From Micromonospora sp. WMMD1120 (GTDB taxonomy: Bacteria; Actinomycetota; Actinomycetes; Mycobacteriales; Micromonosporaceae): a DNA stretch of 64,000 bases. The stretch spans positions 3,814,501 through 3,878,500 of the forward strand of contig NZ_JARUBO010000005.1 in NCBI RefSeq assembly GCF_029626235.1, read 5' to 3'. Below are positions 29,311 to 37,806 of this stretch, piece after piece. The notes beneath the pieces were generated by a model. That model saw nothing but the letters and a program-made list of their open reading frames with translations. It searched no databases and was not told the origin of the DNA. Positions within the stretch are counted from its first letter, which is position 1, and each line of letters begins with the position of its first letter. Made by a program: the position numbers and the translations under genes.

Positions 29311-30171
29311 TCAGGGCCGTTGGTCCCTCGACGAGGAGGGCTGCGACCCGGTCAGTGGCATCGTGGCGAGACCGCGGACGACGACCACCGGCGCCGGGGA
29401 GTGGTAGAGCAGGGATTGGGCGACCGCGCCCAGCATGGCCCGGCCGGGTTCGTCACCGCGGGCGGCGACGAGCGCCAGCTGCGCGGCGCGGGACGTGTCG
29501 ACGAGCACGGCGCCGGGGTCGCCGCGTACCACGCGACACTCGGTCGGCACCCCGCCGTGCCGGTCGGTGTGCTGGGCCAGGGCCGCGCCGAACTGCTCGG
29601 CGACCGCGTCGGTGTCCTCGTCGTCCTCGACGACGCGAAGCGCCAGCAGGCGGGCGTCCCGACCGGCGGCACAGCGCAGCGCCCATCGCAGGGCGAGGTG
29701 GGAGCTGGACGAGCCGTCCACGCCGACCAGCACCGGGCCGTCCGGCGGCGGCTCGCGCCGGACCACCAGCAGGGGGCAGCCGGCCCGGGCGGCCAACTGC
29801 ACGGCCGGCGTGTCGGCCGGGACGCACTGGCCGCTGCCGGCGATGCCGCTGTCACCGACGGCCAGCAGGAAGGCGCTCTCCGAGCGGCGGATGAGGGTGG
29901 GCAGCATGGCGCCCGCGACGATCTCGCCGCGGACGGTCAGCCCCGGCTCCGCCTGGTGCGCGCGTTGGGCGGCCTGGGTGATCAGTTTCTCGGCCTGGTC
30001 GCGTGGAGCGGCGACGGTGTCGGCGGAGAAGGCGGCGTGCCAGTCGAAGGTGTGCAGCAGGTGCAGCGGTCGGCCGTGTCCGGCGGCCTCCCGCGCGGCG
30101 TGGTCGACGATCGGGAGGTCGAGGTCCGACCCGAGGCCGACCAGCACCGCGGCGTCGGCGGGTGCGGCCAT
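29311..30171 (-). CDS. Universal stress protein, tandem Usp domains (2)
   Basis: 286 residues. The first Usp domain is degenerate: its ATP loop reads [12 protein letters not shown] and lacks the glycine pattern. The second has [19 protein letters not shown] in the corresponding place and also departs from the ATP-binding consensus, so nucleotide binding is doubtful. ATG 30171 follows GGAGGTGATATC. The final codons overlap DosR-like box 4, which serves the next gene. No box of its own is evident, only a GGGAC half about 40 bases upstream. Confidence 0.85.
   Translation of the reverse strand: MAAPADAAVLVGLGSDLDLPIVDHAAREAAGHGRPLHLLHTFDWHAAFSADTVAAPRDQAEKLITQAAQRAHQAEPGLTVRGEIVAGAMLPTLIRRSESAFLLAVGDSGIAGSGQCVPADTPAVQLAARAGCPLLVVRREPPPDGPVLVGVDGSSSSHLALRWALRCAAGRDARLLALRVVEDDEDTDAVAEQFGAALAQHTDRHGGVPTECRVVRGDPGAVLVDTSRAAQLALVAARGDEPGRAMLGAVAQSLLYHSPAPVVVVRGLATMPLTGSQPSSSRDQRP
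29314..29327 (-). promoter_or_regulatory. DosR-like box 4 (for phosphoketolase operon)
   Basis: GGGACCAACGGCCC on the minus strand, an exact fit, 71 bases before the phosphoketolase start. It is embedded in the last codons of the upstream Usp gene. Confidence 0.65.
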
Positions 30172-30282
30172 CCGATATCACCTCCCGGGCGTCGCGCCCG
30201 GCACGACCAAGCTGTCCCTGACCGAGCGTAGTCGGATGAGCACGGTGGCGGAGCCGGATCGAGCGGCTGCGTCGCCCACACC

Positions 30283-30328
30283 GTCAACCAGGGTTGACAC
30301 GGTCGGCACTGTCAACGTATGTTGACAG
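30283..30328 (+). promoter_or_regulatory. Promoter covered by two identical-pattern operators
   Basis: Two palindromes share GTCAAC-N4-GTTGAC, at 30283-30298 and 30311-30326; the second extends to CTGTCAAC-GTAT-GTTGACAG (30309-30328). The first contains the -35 TTGACA (30294-30299). The second contains the -10 TATGTT (30318-30323), 18 bases further on. Transcription would begin at about 30330, the A of the ATG, so the mRNA is probably leaderless. A repressor binding both sites would block both promoter elements. Confidence 0.7.
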
Positions 30329-30329
30329 C

Positions 30330-30566
30330 ATGAGTCAGGCGACCGAACTCGCGGCGGCAGCCGGCAGCACCGACCCCCGGGTCGGGCTGCGCGCCGTCCG
30401 CGCGCTGCGCCGGCTGCTCGAGCGGCTCGAGGTGGTCCAGGTGGACAACGCCCGTCGACAGGGCTGGTCCTGGCAGGAGATCGCCGACGCGCTCGAGGTC
30501 AGCCGGCAGGCGGTGCACAAGAAGCACGCCGGGCGACCGGCGGTCAACACATCCTGGGAGGCGTGA
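30330..30566 (+). CDS. Small helix-turn-helix protein
   Basis: 78 residues with a central HTH (SWQEIADALEVSRQAVHKKH, about residues 48-67) and a helical N-terminal part. Proteins of this type sit next to single Clp N-domain genes in actinomycetes. It most likely represses its own operon through the paired GTCAAC-N4-GTTGAC sites. There is no Shine-Dalgarno sequence, and the expected transcription start coincides with the ATG. The stop and the next ATG overlap (TGATG). Confidence 0.82.
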   Translation: MSQATELAAAAGSTDPRVGLRAVRALRRLLERLEVVQVDNARRQGWSWQEIADALEVSRQAVHKKHAGRPAVNTSWEA

Positions 30567-31144
30567 TGTTCGAACGGTTCACCGACCGGGCGCGCGACGT
30601 GGTGCGGCGGGCGCTGGAGGAGGCGCGGGCCGAGGGTCAACGGCCCGTCGGCACCGAGCACCTGCTGCTCGCCCTCCTCGACGACGATGCCGGCCTGGCC
30701 AGCCGGGTGCTCGCCGACGCCGGTGTGCGCGCCGACGACCTGCGCGAACGCGTCCGCGCGCACACCGCCACCGGCGGCGCCGGTCTCGGCGACGCCGACG
30801 CGGCGGCCCTCCGGGAGATCGGCATCGACCTGGCCGCCATCGTGGCCCGCATCGAGCAGTCCTTCGGCCCGGACGCGCTGCGCGAGGCGGTGCCGGCGCC
30901 CCGCCGTCGCTGGGGGCGCAAGCGCTACCTCGGCACCCCGTTCTCGCCCCGCTCGAAGAAGGCGCTGGAGTTGTCCCTGCGGGAGGCGTTGCGCCTGCGC
31001 CACAGGCACATCGGCACCGAGCACATCCTGCTCGGGGTGCTGCGGGAGGGCGGCGGGCTGGGCGCGTTGGTGCTCACCGAGTCCGGCGTCGACCTCGACG
31101 ACCTGCGCCGGCGGGTGGAGGCGGCGCTGCGTACGGCGGCGTGA
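30566..31144 (+). CDS. Clp N-terminal domain protein (ClpC adaptor-like)
   Basis: 192 residues with two Clp-N repeats: FTDRARDVVRRALEEAR with GTEHLLLALL in the first half, and FSPRSKKALELSLREAL with GTEHILLGVL in the second. No ATPase module follows, unlike ClpC or ClpB. Such stand-alone Clp-N proteins may act as adaptors or anti-adaptors or bind misfolded proteins. The arginine-rich linker RRRWGRKRYLG separates a degenerate middle part. The ATG overlaps the HTH gene's stop; GTG 30563 is an alternative start. Confidence 0.88.
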   Translation: MFERFTDRARDVVRRALEEARAEGQRPVGTEHLLLALLDDDAGLASRVLADAGVRADDLRERVRAHTATGGAGLGDADAAALREIGIDLAAIVARIEQSFGPDALREAVPAPRRRWGRKRYLGTPFSPRSKKALELSLREALRLRHRHIGTEHILLGVLREGGGLGALVLTESGVDLDDLRRRVEAALRTAA

Positions 31145-31219
31145 CTGGCACGGCCGACCTGAAACCTGATTGTGGCACTTCCGACGCCTGTCGATCGCCG
31201 GGTCGCCGGAGCGGCCCGC

Positions 31220-32242
31220 ATGCCGCACACTGGCGCCGTGGATGCTGGACAGGACAGGCGGCCCGCGGGCGGTGACGGTGGGCTGCGCTCCGCCGTGGTG
31301 GTCAACCCGTCGAAGGTCGACGATCTCGACGAGCTGCGCCGCACCGTCGACGACGCCCTCACCGCGGCCGGCTGGCCCGCGCCGCAGTGGCACGAGACGA
31401 CAGTCGACGACCCGGGCCGGGGGCAGACCGAGCAGGCCGTCAAGGACGGCGTCGACCTGGTCTTCGCCTGTGGCGGCGACGGCACCGTGATGTCCTGCGT
31501 CAGCGGGTTGGTCGGCACCGACGTCGCCCTCGCCGTGCTGCCGCAGGGCACCGGCAACCTGCTCGCCGCCAACCTCGGGCTCTCCACCGACCTGGCCGCC
31601 GGGTTGCAGGTCGCCGTCGAGCGCGGTCGACGGCTGCTCGACGTCGGCGCCGTGGAGGACAAATACTTCACGGTGATGGCCGGCATGGGCTTCGACGCGC
31701 AGATGCTCGCCGCCACCAACGAGACCACCAAGGCCCGCATCGGCTGGCCGGCGTACGTGGTGGGCGCCGCCCGTCACCTACGGGACCGGCCGATGCGGGT
31801 GCAGATCCGGATCGACGACCGCCCGCCGGTCCGCCGACGGGCGCGCTCGGTTCTGATCGCCAACGTCGGCCGGCTCCAGGGCGGGGTGACCCTGCTGACC
31901 GAGGCCGAACCGGACGACGGCTGGCTCGACGTCGCCGTGCTCACCCCGCGCAGTCTGCGACACTGGCTCGCGCTCGGCTGGGCGGTGATCCGCCGCAGCG
32001 GTCAGGTGCCCCGGCTGGAGGTGTTCCGCGGCCGGCGGGTCGTGGTCACCAGCAACCGGGCCCAGCCCCGCGAGCTGGACGGCGACCTGATCGCCCCCGG
32101 CCGGCAGCTCCGGGCCGAGGTCCGCCCGCGGGCGCTCTGGCTCTGCGTCCCGCAGCCCGAGGAGGCCCCGGACCTGGCCGTCGACGCCGAGGGTGCCGGG
32201 GAGCGGGGCGAGCAGCTGATCGAGGAAGCGCGCCGTGAGTAG
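31220..32242 (+). CDS. Diacylglycerol kinase-family lipid kinase
   Basis: 340 residues. The DAGK catalytic domain shows VVVNPSKV at the start, the nucleotide motif CGGDGTVM and the downstream PQGTGNLLAANL. It probably phosphorylates diacylglycerol or a sphingoid or polyprenyl lipid at the membrane face. ATG 31220 is preceded by GGAG; GTG 31238 is possible. Its last codons overlap the start of the YihY gene by eight bases, so the two are coupled. Confidence 0.88.
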   Translation: MPHTGAVDAGQDRRPAGGDGGLRSAVVVNPSKVDDLDELRRTVDDALTAAGWPAPQWHETTVDDPGRGQTEQAVKDGVDLVFACGGDGTVMSCVSGLVGTDVALAVLPQGTGNLLAANLGLSTDLAAGLQVAVERGRRLLDVGAVEDKYFTVMAGMGFDAQMLAATNETTKARIGWPAYVVGAARHLRDRPMRVQIRIDDRPPVRRRARSVLIANVGRLQGGVTLLTEAEPDDGWLDVAVLTPRSLRHWLALGWAVIRRSGQVPRLEVFRGRRVVVTSNRAQPRELDGDLIAPGRQLRAEVRPRALWLCVPQPEEAPDLAVDAEGAGERGEQLIEEARRE

Positions 32243-33236
32243 CACCCGGATCGTGCCGGAGACGCGCCTGATGGCGGACGAGGAGCTGTCCGCCGACGAC
32301 GCCTGGCACACACTGCGCCGGCAGGGCGGCTGGCACCTGCTACGCGACGCGTTCATCAGGTTCCGCTACGGCGACGGGTTCAGCCACTCCCGGGCGTTCG
32401 CGCTGCAACTCTGCCTCGCCGTGGTGCCGTTCCTGATCGCCCTCACCGGGCTGATCTCCGAGCTGGGCGTCGAGGAGGGCGGCCAGGTGGTCGCCGACAC
32501 CGTCCTGGCGCTCACCCCCGGGCAGAGCGCGCAGATGGTCGCCGAGCTGCTCGGCGAGGGCGAACGCGTCGAGGACGCCGGCGAGCTGGCGCTCACCCTC
32601 GGTCTGCTCACCGGGCTGGTCGCGCTGACCACCACGATGGCCCAGATCGAGCGGGGCGCCAACCGCATCTACGGTGTGGAACGGGACCGGCCGGCGCTGC
32701 GCAAATACCTGCGGGCCGCCGTGCTGGCCGTCACCGCCGGCCTGCCCGCGCTCGCCGGCTTCCTGATCCTGGTCGGTGGCGGCGCGATGGGCGACTCGGT
32801 ACGCGAACACTACGAGTGGGGTTCGCTCGCCCACGGCATCTGGGACGTGATCCGCTTCCCGCTGAGCCTCGGGCTGACCGTCCTCGCCGTCGCCGTGCTC
32901 TTCCGGCACGCGCCCCGCCGCAACCAGCCCGGCGTGTCCTGGCTGCTGTTCGGCGCCGGAATCGCCACCGCCCTGTGGTGGTCGGCCAGCCTGCTGCTCG
33001 CCGGGTACGTGCGGTTCAGTGACGGTTTCGGGCAGACCTACGGCGCGTTGACCGGCATGATGGCGCTGCTGCTGTGGGCCAACCTGACCGGGATGGCGCT
33101 CTTCGGCGGGCTGGCCTTCGCCGCCCAACTGGAGGCGCTGCGCATCGGCGTGCAGGAGCCGGCCCAACCGGACCTGTGGGAGCCCGACACCGACCGCGTC
33201 GGGCTGTTCGACACCGGGGACATGACCGCCCTTTAG
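32235..33236 (+). CDS. YihY/BrkB-family inner membrane protein
   Basis: 333 residues with about six transmembrane helices, beginning near FSHSRAFALQLCLAVVPFLI (the family's conserved first helix) and including ATALWWSASLLLAGYV and GMMALLLWANLTGMALFGGL. Formerly called ribonuclease BN; the true function is unknown, perhaps lipid or phospholipid transport. GTG 32235 overlaps the lipid kinase gene; ATG 32271 is a second option. Coupling to a lipid kinase and the nearby PAP2 gene fits a membrane-lipid theme. Confidence 0.88.
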   Translation: MSSTRIVPETRLMADEELSADDAWHTLRRQGGWHLLRDAFIRFRYGDGFSHSRAFALQLCLAVVPFLIALTGLISELGVEEGGQVVADTVLALTPGQSAQMVAELLGEGERVEDAGELALTLGLLTGLVALTTTMAQIERGANRIYGVERDRPALRKYLRAAVLAVTAGLPALAGFLILVGGGAMGDSVREHYEWGSLAHGIWDVIRFPLSLGLTVLAVAVLFRHAPRRNQPGVSWLLFGAGIATALWWSASLLLAGYVRFSDGFGQTYGALTGMMALLLWANLTGMALFGGLAFAAQLEALRIGVQEPAQPDLWEPDTDRVGLFDTGDMTAL

Positions 33237-33283
33237 GGCGCGTGTCAAAGCCCCTGGCCGGACGAGGACTTTGACACACGCCC
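33236..33283 (+). terminator. Long-loop hairpin after the YihY gene
   Basis: A 15-bp stem (GGGCGCGTGTCAAAG with CTTTGACACACGCCC, one mismatch) and an 18-base loop, beginning at the last base of the stop codon. Confidence 0.6.
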
Positions 33284-33356
33284 CAGCCCCGCCGCGTGTA
33301 CGGCGGACGCGGATCGGGTAGAAGCGCCTCGCCAACGGCGACAAGGGAGGTGCGGG

Positions 33357-34847
33357 ATGACCGCGGTCAAAGAGGTGGCGCGGCGTCCGATCGGTCATTT
33401 CGCCGAGCGGAGCATCGCCGGTCTGCTGGCGGTCACCGGCGCCGGGGTGGCCTTCGGCCTGCTCCTGCTGCTGGTCCGGACGCGGTGGAGCCCCCTGCAG
33501 GACGCCGACCACGCGCTCGCCGAGTGGTTCAACGGGCTCGTCGCCCCGCACCACGCGCTGGTCACCGTCCTCCAGGCGGTCACCGACCTGGGCGGCCGGC
33601 CGATCCTCATCTGGTTGGTCACCATCGCCGTGGTCGGGCTGCTGATCCGGCGTCAGCCCCGGCTCGCCGTCTACCTGATCATCACCGGCGTCGGCGGCCT
33701 GATCCTGGACCCGTCCCTGAAGACGCTCGTCGGCCGACTCCGCCCGGTGGTGGACGTGCCGATCGCCAGCGCGCCGGGCAACAGCTTCCCGAGCGGGCAC
33801 GCGCTCGGCTCGTTCGTCGCGTACGGGGCGCTGCTGCTGGTGTTCCTCCCGGCGATGGCGCCGCGCTGGCGTAAGCCGGCGATCGTCGGAGTGGGCGTGC
33901 TGGTTGCCCTCATCGGCCTGACCCGGATCGCGCTGGGCGTGCACTTCGTCTCCGACGTGGTGGCCGCCTGGCTGCTCGGCGCCGCCTGGCTGGGCGTCAC
34001 CGCGTACGCGTTCCGGCTGTGGCGTCGCGAGCGGGGCCGGCCGGTGCCGCCGCTGACCGAGGGCCTGGAGCCGGAGGCGGGCCACGACATCGCCCCGGCC
34101 CCGGCCGAGGAGCACGTGCTGGCCCATCCCCGCTCGGCGGTGGCCGAGCTGCTGGTCGGCTGGGTGCTCGTCTTCGGCGCCCTCTACGGCTTCGGCATGT
34201 ACGTCAGTTACCACGCCAAGGGCACCTTCCTCGACACCCTCGACACCGACGTGCCGCGCTGGTTCGCCGACCGGCACACCGACGCGTTGACCGAGGTGAG
34301 CTGGTGGTGGAGCAAGTTCGGTGACACCCACGCCATCCTGCTGATCTCGCTGGTGTTCTGCCCGCTGGTGCTGGCGGTGTGGCGGCGCTGGCGGCCGGTG
34401 CTCTTCGTGGCGCTGGCGATGGTGGGTGAGCTGACCCTCTTCCTCGCCTCCGCGCGAGCCGTCGACCGGCCCCGCCCGGCCGTGGAGAACCTGGACGGTC
34501 CGATGCCCACCTCGTCGTTCCCGTCCGGACACATCGCCGCCACGATCTGCGTCTGGTTGGCGATCACCCTCATCGTGTTCCCGCGTACCGACCGCTGGTG
34601 GCGGTGGATCTTCGTGGGGCTGGCCGTGCTCATGCCGGTCGGGGTGGCCACCTCCCGGATGTACCGGGGGATGCACCACCCGACCGACTTCATGGGCGCG
34701 ATCCTGCTCTCGGCGCTCTGGATCGGGCTGCTCTACTTCGTCGTTCGTCCGAACGCCGACCTCGCCGAGGGCAACCGGCCGGCCATCGAGTCGGAGGACG
34801 TGGACACCCTCGACGACGAGCTGGCGCGGGCCGGCCGACCCGGCTGA
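33357..34847 (+). CDS. Tandem PAP2 phosphatase, membrane protein
   Basis: 496 residues: two PAP2 acid-phosphatase units fused head to tail, each with several membrane helices. Unit 1 has all three motifs: K122-to-R129P130, PSGH at 145-148, and R190, H196, D200. Unit 2 has PSGH at 389-392 and SRMYRGMHHPTD at 433-444, but its first motif (ARAVDRPRP) lacks the Lys, so it may be weaker or differ in substrate. It probably dephosphorylates phosphatidate, undecaprenyl-PP or a related lipid on the outer face of the membrane. GGGAGGT precedes the ATG. The next gene begins eight bases after its stop. Confidence 0.88.
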   Translation: MTAVKEVARRPIGHFAERSIAGLLAVTGAGVAFGLLLLLVRTRWSPLQDADHALAEWFNGLVAPHHALVTVLQAVTDLGGRPILIWLVTIAVVGLLIRRQPRLAVYLIITGVGGLILDPSLKTLVGRLRPVVDVPIASAPGNSFPSGHALGSFVAYGALLLVFLPAMAPRWRKPAIVGVGVLVALIGLTRIALGVHFVSDVVAAWLLGAAWLGVTAYAFRLWRRERGRPVPPLTEGLEPEAGHDIAPAPAEEHVLAHPRSAVAELLVGWVLVFGALYGFGMYVSYHAKGTFLDTLDTDVPRWFADRHTDALTEVSWWWSKFGDTHAILLISLVFCPLVLAVWRRWRPVLFVALAMVGELTLFLASARAVDRPRPAVENLDGPMPTSSFPSGHIAATICVWLAITLIVFPRTDRWWRWIFVGLAVLMPVGVATSRMYRGMHHPTDFMGAILLSALWIGLLYFVVRPNADLAEGNRPAIESEDVDTLDDELARAGRPG

Positions 34848-34855
34848 GGGCCGTC

Positions 34856-35665
34856 GTGCTGCGGGTGATGACCTGGAACATCCGCACCGGCGGCCGGGAT
34901 CGCGGCGGCGTCGACCGGCTGGACGGGGTGGTCCGGGTCGTCGACGCGCAGGCGCCGGACGTGCTGGCCCTCCAGGAGCTGCGGGGCTTCGACAGTGACG
35001 GGCTGATGGCCGACGTGGCGGACCGGGTGGGGATGACACCCCACCTGGCCCGGTCGTGCGTCGGGCAACCGGTGGCGGTGCTGGTCCGGCCGCCGTACCG
35101 GCTCCTCGACGCGGGGACGCTGCGCCGGCCGTTCCACCACGCCGCCGCCCGCGTGGTGGTGGCCACCGCCGCCGGGCCGCTGACCGTGCTCGGCGCCCAC
35201 CTATATCCGTACTCCGGTGGCCGTCGGCAGATGGAGGTCGACTGGCTGGTCGCCGCGCTGCGCCGCGCCCCGGGGCCGCTGACCCTCGTCGCCGGTGACC
35301 TCAACTCGCTCGACCCGGCTGTCGACCACACCGCCCGGCTCGCCGGTCTGCCCGCCCTGTACCGGCGGCGGCACCTGCGCCGACGCGGCGGCGCGGTGGA
35401 CACCCGCGCGGTCGCCCGACTGCTCGACGCCGGTCTGGTCGACCTCTGGCCCGCCCGCAACGCCGACGCGCCGGAGGCCGACGGTCACACAGTGCCGACC
35501 GGCCTGGGTGGGGCCGAGTTCGCCGGGATGCGGCTCGACTACCTGCTCGCCAGCCCGGCGTTGGCGCAGCGGGCCGGCGCCTGCCGGGTGGTCCGCGACG
35601 ACGGGGCCGGCACCGCGTCCGACCACTACCCCGTCATAGCCGACCTGGACCTCGCCGCCGGCTGA
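34856..35665 (+). CDS. Endonuclease/exonuclease/phosphatase-family hydrolase
   Basis: 269 residues, apparently cytoplasmic because no signal peptide is seen. The EEP motifs are present: MTWNIRTGG, catalytic Glu in LQELRG, GAHLYPYSGG, GDLNSLD and the final SDHYPVIADL. Such enzymes cleave phosphodiesters in nucleic acids, inositol phosphates or sphingolipids. GTG 34856 has GAGGG five bases upstream. Probably cotranscribed with the PAP2 gene, which points to a lipid or phospho-head-group substrate, but this is only inference. Confidence 0.85.
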   Translation: MLRVMTWNIRTGGRDRGGVDRLDGVVRVVDAQAPDVLALQELRGFDSDGLMADVADRVGMTPHLARSCVGQPVAVLVRPPYRLLDAGTLRRPFHHAAARVVVATAAGPLTVLGAHLYPYSGGRRQMEVDWLVAALRRAPGPLTLVAGDLNSLDPAVDHTARLAGLPALYRRRHLRRRGGAVDTRAVARLLDAGLVDLWPARNADAPEADGHTVPTGLGGAEFAGMRLDYLLASPALAQRAGACRVVRDDGAGTASDHYPVIADLDLAAG

Positions 35666-35739
35666 GCCGACGGTCCGCCGGTCCGCGTGCAACCGGCATC
35701 GCGTCCGCGCCCATCCAAGGGTGACAGTGTCGGAGCGCC

Positions 35740-35859
35740 TCAGAGCACCAGGTTGAGCAGCACGGTCAGCACCACCGAGGCCAGGATCGAGAAGAGGATC
35801 ATCAGGAGGCAGCCGAGGCCGCCGCCGAGCGGGCGGATCTCCACGTTGCCGAAGCGCAT
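35740..35859 (-). CDS. Small conserved-looking membrane peptide
   Basis: 39 residues: a short polar start (MRFGNVEIRPLGGG) and one long hydrophobic helix. The clean start, the distinct hydrophobic character and its position 5 bases after the hydrolase gene argue for a real gene. I recall similar short proteins in other actinomycetes, but no function is known. Confidence 0.6.
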   Translation of the reverse strand: MRFGNVEIRPLGGGLGCLLMILFSILASVVLTVLLNLVL

Positions 35860-35864
35860 CTGGT

Positions 35865-36701
35865 TCACCTGTCCGTGAGAACGGGAAGCGGGGCGAGCAG
35901 GCGGCGGATCACGTCCGCCACCGCTGTCGGATGTGTCGTCGGCGCGTTGTGCGGCGCACCGGCGACCACGGCCACCTCGGCGTCCGGCACCAGCCGGGCC
36001 GCCTGGTCGCGCCACGCCCCCGGCGCGACCGGGTCCTGGGCACCGCCGAGCACCACCGTCGGCGCGGCGATCCGCACCAGGTCCGCCTCGATGGCGTTGC
36101 GGACCGAGTGCGACAGCGTCGCGAGGACCCGCCAGGGTCGGGCGTTCCAGACGTCCCGCACCAGGATCGGGGCCTGCAACGGCGCCTCACGGGTGCTGTC
36201 CACCAGCCACCGGCCGACCTGCGCCCGGCGGGAGCGGGCGGTCGGGTCGCTGGTCGGCCCGGCCAGCACCAGCGCGCGTACCGCGTCCGGCTGGGTCGCG
36301 GCGAGCGCGGCGGCCACCTCCGCGCCGAACGAGTGCCCGAGCAGACAGACCGGCGGCAACCCGTACGCGGCCAGCCAGGCCGACAGGTGCGCGGCGTGCC
36401 GGCGCACGTCGTACGCGCGGCGGGGGTGCTCGCTCAGGCCGAAGCCGGGCAGGTCCGGCACGTACACCGGATGGGTGCCGGCGAGCGCGGCGGCCAGCGG
36501 GGTGAGATACCGGTGCGAGACGGCCAGCCCGTGCACCAGCACCACGGGCGGCGCGTCGGTCCCCGGGCGGACGCCGAGCCGGGTGTGGGTGCGCAGCCCG
36601 TCGACGCGCCGCCAGTCACTGGTCAACCCCGCCGCCGGCTCGGGCGCGGCCATGGCGAGGCGCAGCTCGGCGAGCCCGAACGTGCCGGGGAAGAAACTCA
36701 C
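35865..36701 (-). CDS. Alpha/beta hydrolase
   Basis: 278 residues. The alpha/beta-hydrolase core has VLVHGLAVSHRY (oxyanion region), the nucleophile elbow GHSFG, the acid in GGAQDPVAP and the terminal His in AGAPHNAPTTHP. The catalytic triad is complete. The substrate is unknown. GTG 36701 overlaps the stop of the F420 oxidoreductase gene as GTGA, so the two are translated together. Confidence 0.87.
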   Translation of the reverse strand: MSFFPGTFGLAELRLAMAAPEPAAGLTSDWRRVDGLRTHTRLGVRPGTDAPPVVLVHGLAVSHRYLTPLAAALAGTHPVYVPDLPGFGLSEHPRRAYDVRRHAAHLSAWLAAYGLPPVCLLGHSFGAEVAAALAATQPDAVRALVLAGPTSDPTARSRRAQVGRWLVDSTREAPLQAPILVRDVWNARPWRVLATLSHSVRNAIEADLVRIAAPTVVLGGAQDPVAPGAWRDQAARLVPDAEVAVVAGAPHNAPTTHPTAVADVIRRLLAPLPVLTDR

Positions 36702-37660
36702 AGTTCGCGCAGCCGGGGCAGCAACTGGTCCTGCGCCCAATCCAGGAACATGGGCTGGCCGTCCCCGCCGACCTGGATGATCGCCACGTGCGTGAAGCCC
36801 GCGTCGACGTACTTGCGGAACGCCTCGACGTGCGCGTCGACGTCCGGGCCGCAGGTGATGCCCTCGGCGACGTCCTCCTCCCTGACGAACTGGGTGGCGG
36901 CGGCGAAGGACTCCGGGCCGGGCAGGTCGGCGTTGACCTTCCAACCCATCCCGAACCAGCGGAACTGGTCGTGCACGATCTTGCGGCACTCCGCCTCGTC
37001 CGGCCCGTAGCAGATGGCCACCTGCCCGTACCGGGGCTGGCCGGCGCCGCCGGCGTCGTCGTACATCTCGATGATGTGCCGGTCGGGCTCGGTGGCGATG
37101 ATGCCGTTGCCGTAGTCGGCGGCGAGCGTCGCGGACTGCCGACCGGACGCGGCGACGGCCATCGGCACCGGCCGCTCGGGACGGTCCCAGACGTAGGCGT
37201 CGGGCACGTCGAAGTGGTTGCCGGAGAAGGTCAGCGTCTCGCCGTTGAGCAGCGGTCGGATGATCTGCAACGCCTCCTCGAACATCTCGTGCCGCTGCTG
37301 CACGTGTGGCCAGCCGCCGACCACGTGCTCGTTCAGGTTCTCCCCGGCGCCCAGGCCGAGGGTGAACCGACCGTCCGAGAGCACCCCTACGGTGCTGGCC
37401 TTCTGCGCGATGACCGCCGGGTGGTAGCGGCGGATCGGGCAGGTCACGAAGGACATCAGCTCCGCGCGGGAGGTGGCGTGGGCGACCGCGCCGAGCACCG
37501 ACCAGGCGTACGGGGAGTGGCCCTGCGAGTCCAGCCAGGGGTAGTAGTGGTCGGACATCACCAATTGGTCGAAGCCGGCCGCCTCGGCCCTCACCGCGTG
37601 GTCCACCAGCTGCTTGGGACCGGCCTGCTCGCACATCAGGGTGTAGCCGACGTTGACCAT
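36698..37660 (-). CDS. F420-dependent LLM-class oxidoreductase (TIGR03557 type)
   Basis: 320 residues, a luciferase-like TIM barrel related to F420-dependent glucose-6-phosphate dehydrogenase. Typical features are VGYTLMCEQAGP at the start, SDHYYPW, the non-prolyl cis region FVTCPIRRYHPAVIAQ and LGLGAGENLNEHVVG. It transfers hydride between coenzyme F420 and an unknown substrate. First gene of a two- or three-gene operon with the hydrolase and the small membrane peptide. Confidence 0.9.
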   Translation of the reverse strand: MVNVGYTLMCEQAGPKQLVDHAVRAEAAGFDQLVMSDHYYPWLDSQGHSPYAWSVLGAVAHATSRAELMSFVTCPIRRYHPAVIAQKASTVGVLSDGRFTLGLGAGENLNEHVVGGWPHVQQRHEMFEEALQIIRPLLNGETLTFSGNHFDVPDAYVWDRPERPVPMAVAASGRQSATLAADYGNGIIATEPDRHIIEMYDDAGGAGQPRYGQVAICYGPDEAECRKIVHDQFRWFGMGWKVNADLPGPESFAAATQFVREEDVAEGITCGPDVDAHVEAFRKYVDAGFTHVAIIQVGGDGQPMFLDWAQDQLLPRLREL

Positions 37661-37748
37661 CCTGGTTTCCCCTTCCCACCGACGGATCGTTCCCGGGATA
37701 CCCCGCTGGGCGGCGCTCAACCCTCCGTCCGGTTCACCCCCGGAGTGC

Positions 37749-37777
37749 TTGACGGATCGGGGTGAGCTGCCTACCGT
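37749..37777 (+). promoter_or_regulatory. Promoter of the mannanase gene
   Basis: TTGACG (37749-37754), a 17-base spacer and TACCGT (37772-37777). The start of transcription would be at about 37784, leaving a leader of about 250 bases. Confidence 0.55.
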
Positions 37778-37790
37778 CGCTCTTAACCGG

Positions 37791-37806
37791 TTAAGACCCG
37801 GAGGGT
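37791..37806. promoter_or_regulatory. Perfect 16-bp palindromic operator
   Basis: TCTTAACCGGTTAAGA is its own reverse complement. The CG-centred symmetry and the position just after the promoter fit a LacI-family sugar repressor. A second AACCGGTT occurs at 37899-37906 within an imperfect inverted repeat (ACTGGTTC at 37882, GAACCGGT at 37898). Confidence 0.7.

Noticed and set aside
30172..30240. DosR-like box before the second Usp gene
   Set aside because: Only the GGGAC half of the motif is present (minus strand). The other half does not match, so I did not count it.
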